From Atopostipes sp964624875 (GTDB lineage Bacteria > Bacillota > Bacilli > Lactobacillales > Carnobacteriaceae_A), in assembly GCA_964624875.1 (NCBI GenBank), contig CAZUZA010000006.1:1-41007 (forward strand): 41,007 nucleotides of DNA, given 5' to 3'. Positions 40,848 to 41,007 of this stretch are shown here, in pieces (the stretch's first letter is position 1; the number at the start of each line of letters is the position of its first letter). The notes beneath the pieces were generated by a model. The model saw nothing but the letters and a program-made list of their open reading frames with translations. It searched no databases and was not told the origin of the DNA. The translations under genes were made by a program, and so were the position numbers.

Positions 40848-40921
40848 CGCACCGTGAAGGACTTGAACCCTCAACCCTCTGATCCGAAGTCAGATGCTCT
40901 ATCCAATTGAGCCAACGGTGC
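40848..40921 (-). tRNA. tRNA-Arg (anticodon UCG)
   Basis: 74 nt on the minus strand. The acceptor stem is GCACCGT/ACGGTGC with discriminator G. The D arm is GCTCAATTGGATAGAGC, the anticodon stem is TCTGA/TCAGA with loop CTTCGGA (anticodon UCG at 34-36), and the T arm contains GGTTCAAGTCC. CCA is not encoded. It directly follows the 5S rRNA gene. UCG reads CGA and possibly CGG. Confidence 0.95.
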
Positions 40922-40944
40922 AAAAAGCTTTAGAAAACAAAAAA

Positions 40945-41007
40945 GAACGGCAACGACCGGCTTTCACAAAGGGAAACCCTTCACTATCCTCGGCGCTAAG
41001 AAGCTTA
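40945..41007 (-). rRNA. rrf: 5S ribosomal RNA, 3' part (partial)
   Basis: On the minus strand the sequence begins TAAGCTTCTTAGCGCC and continues GTGAAGGGTTTCCCTTTGTG to GTTGCCGTTC, the conserved 3' half of a Lactobacillales 5S rRNA. The 5' part lies beyond the window. An rRNA operon therefore ends here, followed by tRNA-Arg. Confidence 0.9.

Overview
The window looks like a chromosomal segment of a low-GC Gram-positive bacterium of the order Lactobacillales. A Carnobacteriaceae- or Aerococcaceae-like member is my inference. The evidence is the conserved order tmk-darA-holB-yabA-trmN6-GIY-YIG-rsmI and dnaX-(rhodanese)-ybaB-recR, a ctsR-clpC operon, a short SRP RNA, a glutathione reductase, AGGAGG ribosome sites, and many TTG and GTG starts. 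Most genes lie on the minus strand. Three runs of exactly 100 N (27002-27101, 28805-28904, 31135-31234) show that this is a scaffolded draft assembly.

Layout: 1-760 holds an ECF sigma factor overlapping the start of a probable anti-sigma factor. 761-4264 is a heterodimeric ABC exporter. 4380-7598 has an NTF2-like hypothetical gene, a GT8 glycosyltransferase-gor operon and a YtoQ homologue. 7766-11377 runs on the plus strand: a MocR/GabR-type regulator without its PLP lysine, an FAD/NAD(P)-binding protein and a YjlB-like cupin. 11454-15402 holds an Ntn-hydrolase asparaginase, pepF, an acidic lipoprotein and a 58-residue membrane protein. 15454-24332 is the replication, recombination and RNA-modification block. 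24430-28560 holds a two-domain PPK2, an aldehyde dehydrogenase interrupted by an artefactual gap, and an aldo/keto reductase.

28675-29325 is the most unusual non-coding stretch: a tandem array of about 42-bp units able to form hairpins, a nested multi-hairpin element, and the SRP RNA gene. 29377-32703 is the most interesting gene cluster. It encodes DUF1858, a DUF438/hemerythrin/PAS protein, a stand-alone PAS protein, a GNAT acetyltransferase, and a secreted lipoprotein that carries the same PAS domain and ends in DAVTGAT, which matches the motif flavinylated by ApbE. I infer a redox or gas-responsive system with a cytoplasmic and an extracellular arm.

32856-41007 holds a CofE-like protein, a NatAB-type ABC system, yjbQ-tadA, the ctsR-clpC stress operon with a visible CtsR box, tRNA-Arg(UCG), and the 3' part of a 5S rRNA that ends an rRNA operon.

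All calls come from reading the sequence. No database search was run. Start codons were chosen from ribosome-binding-site spacing and remembered family N-termini.
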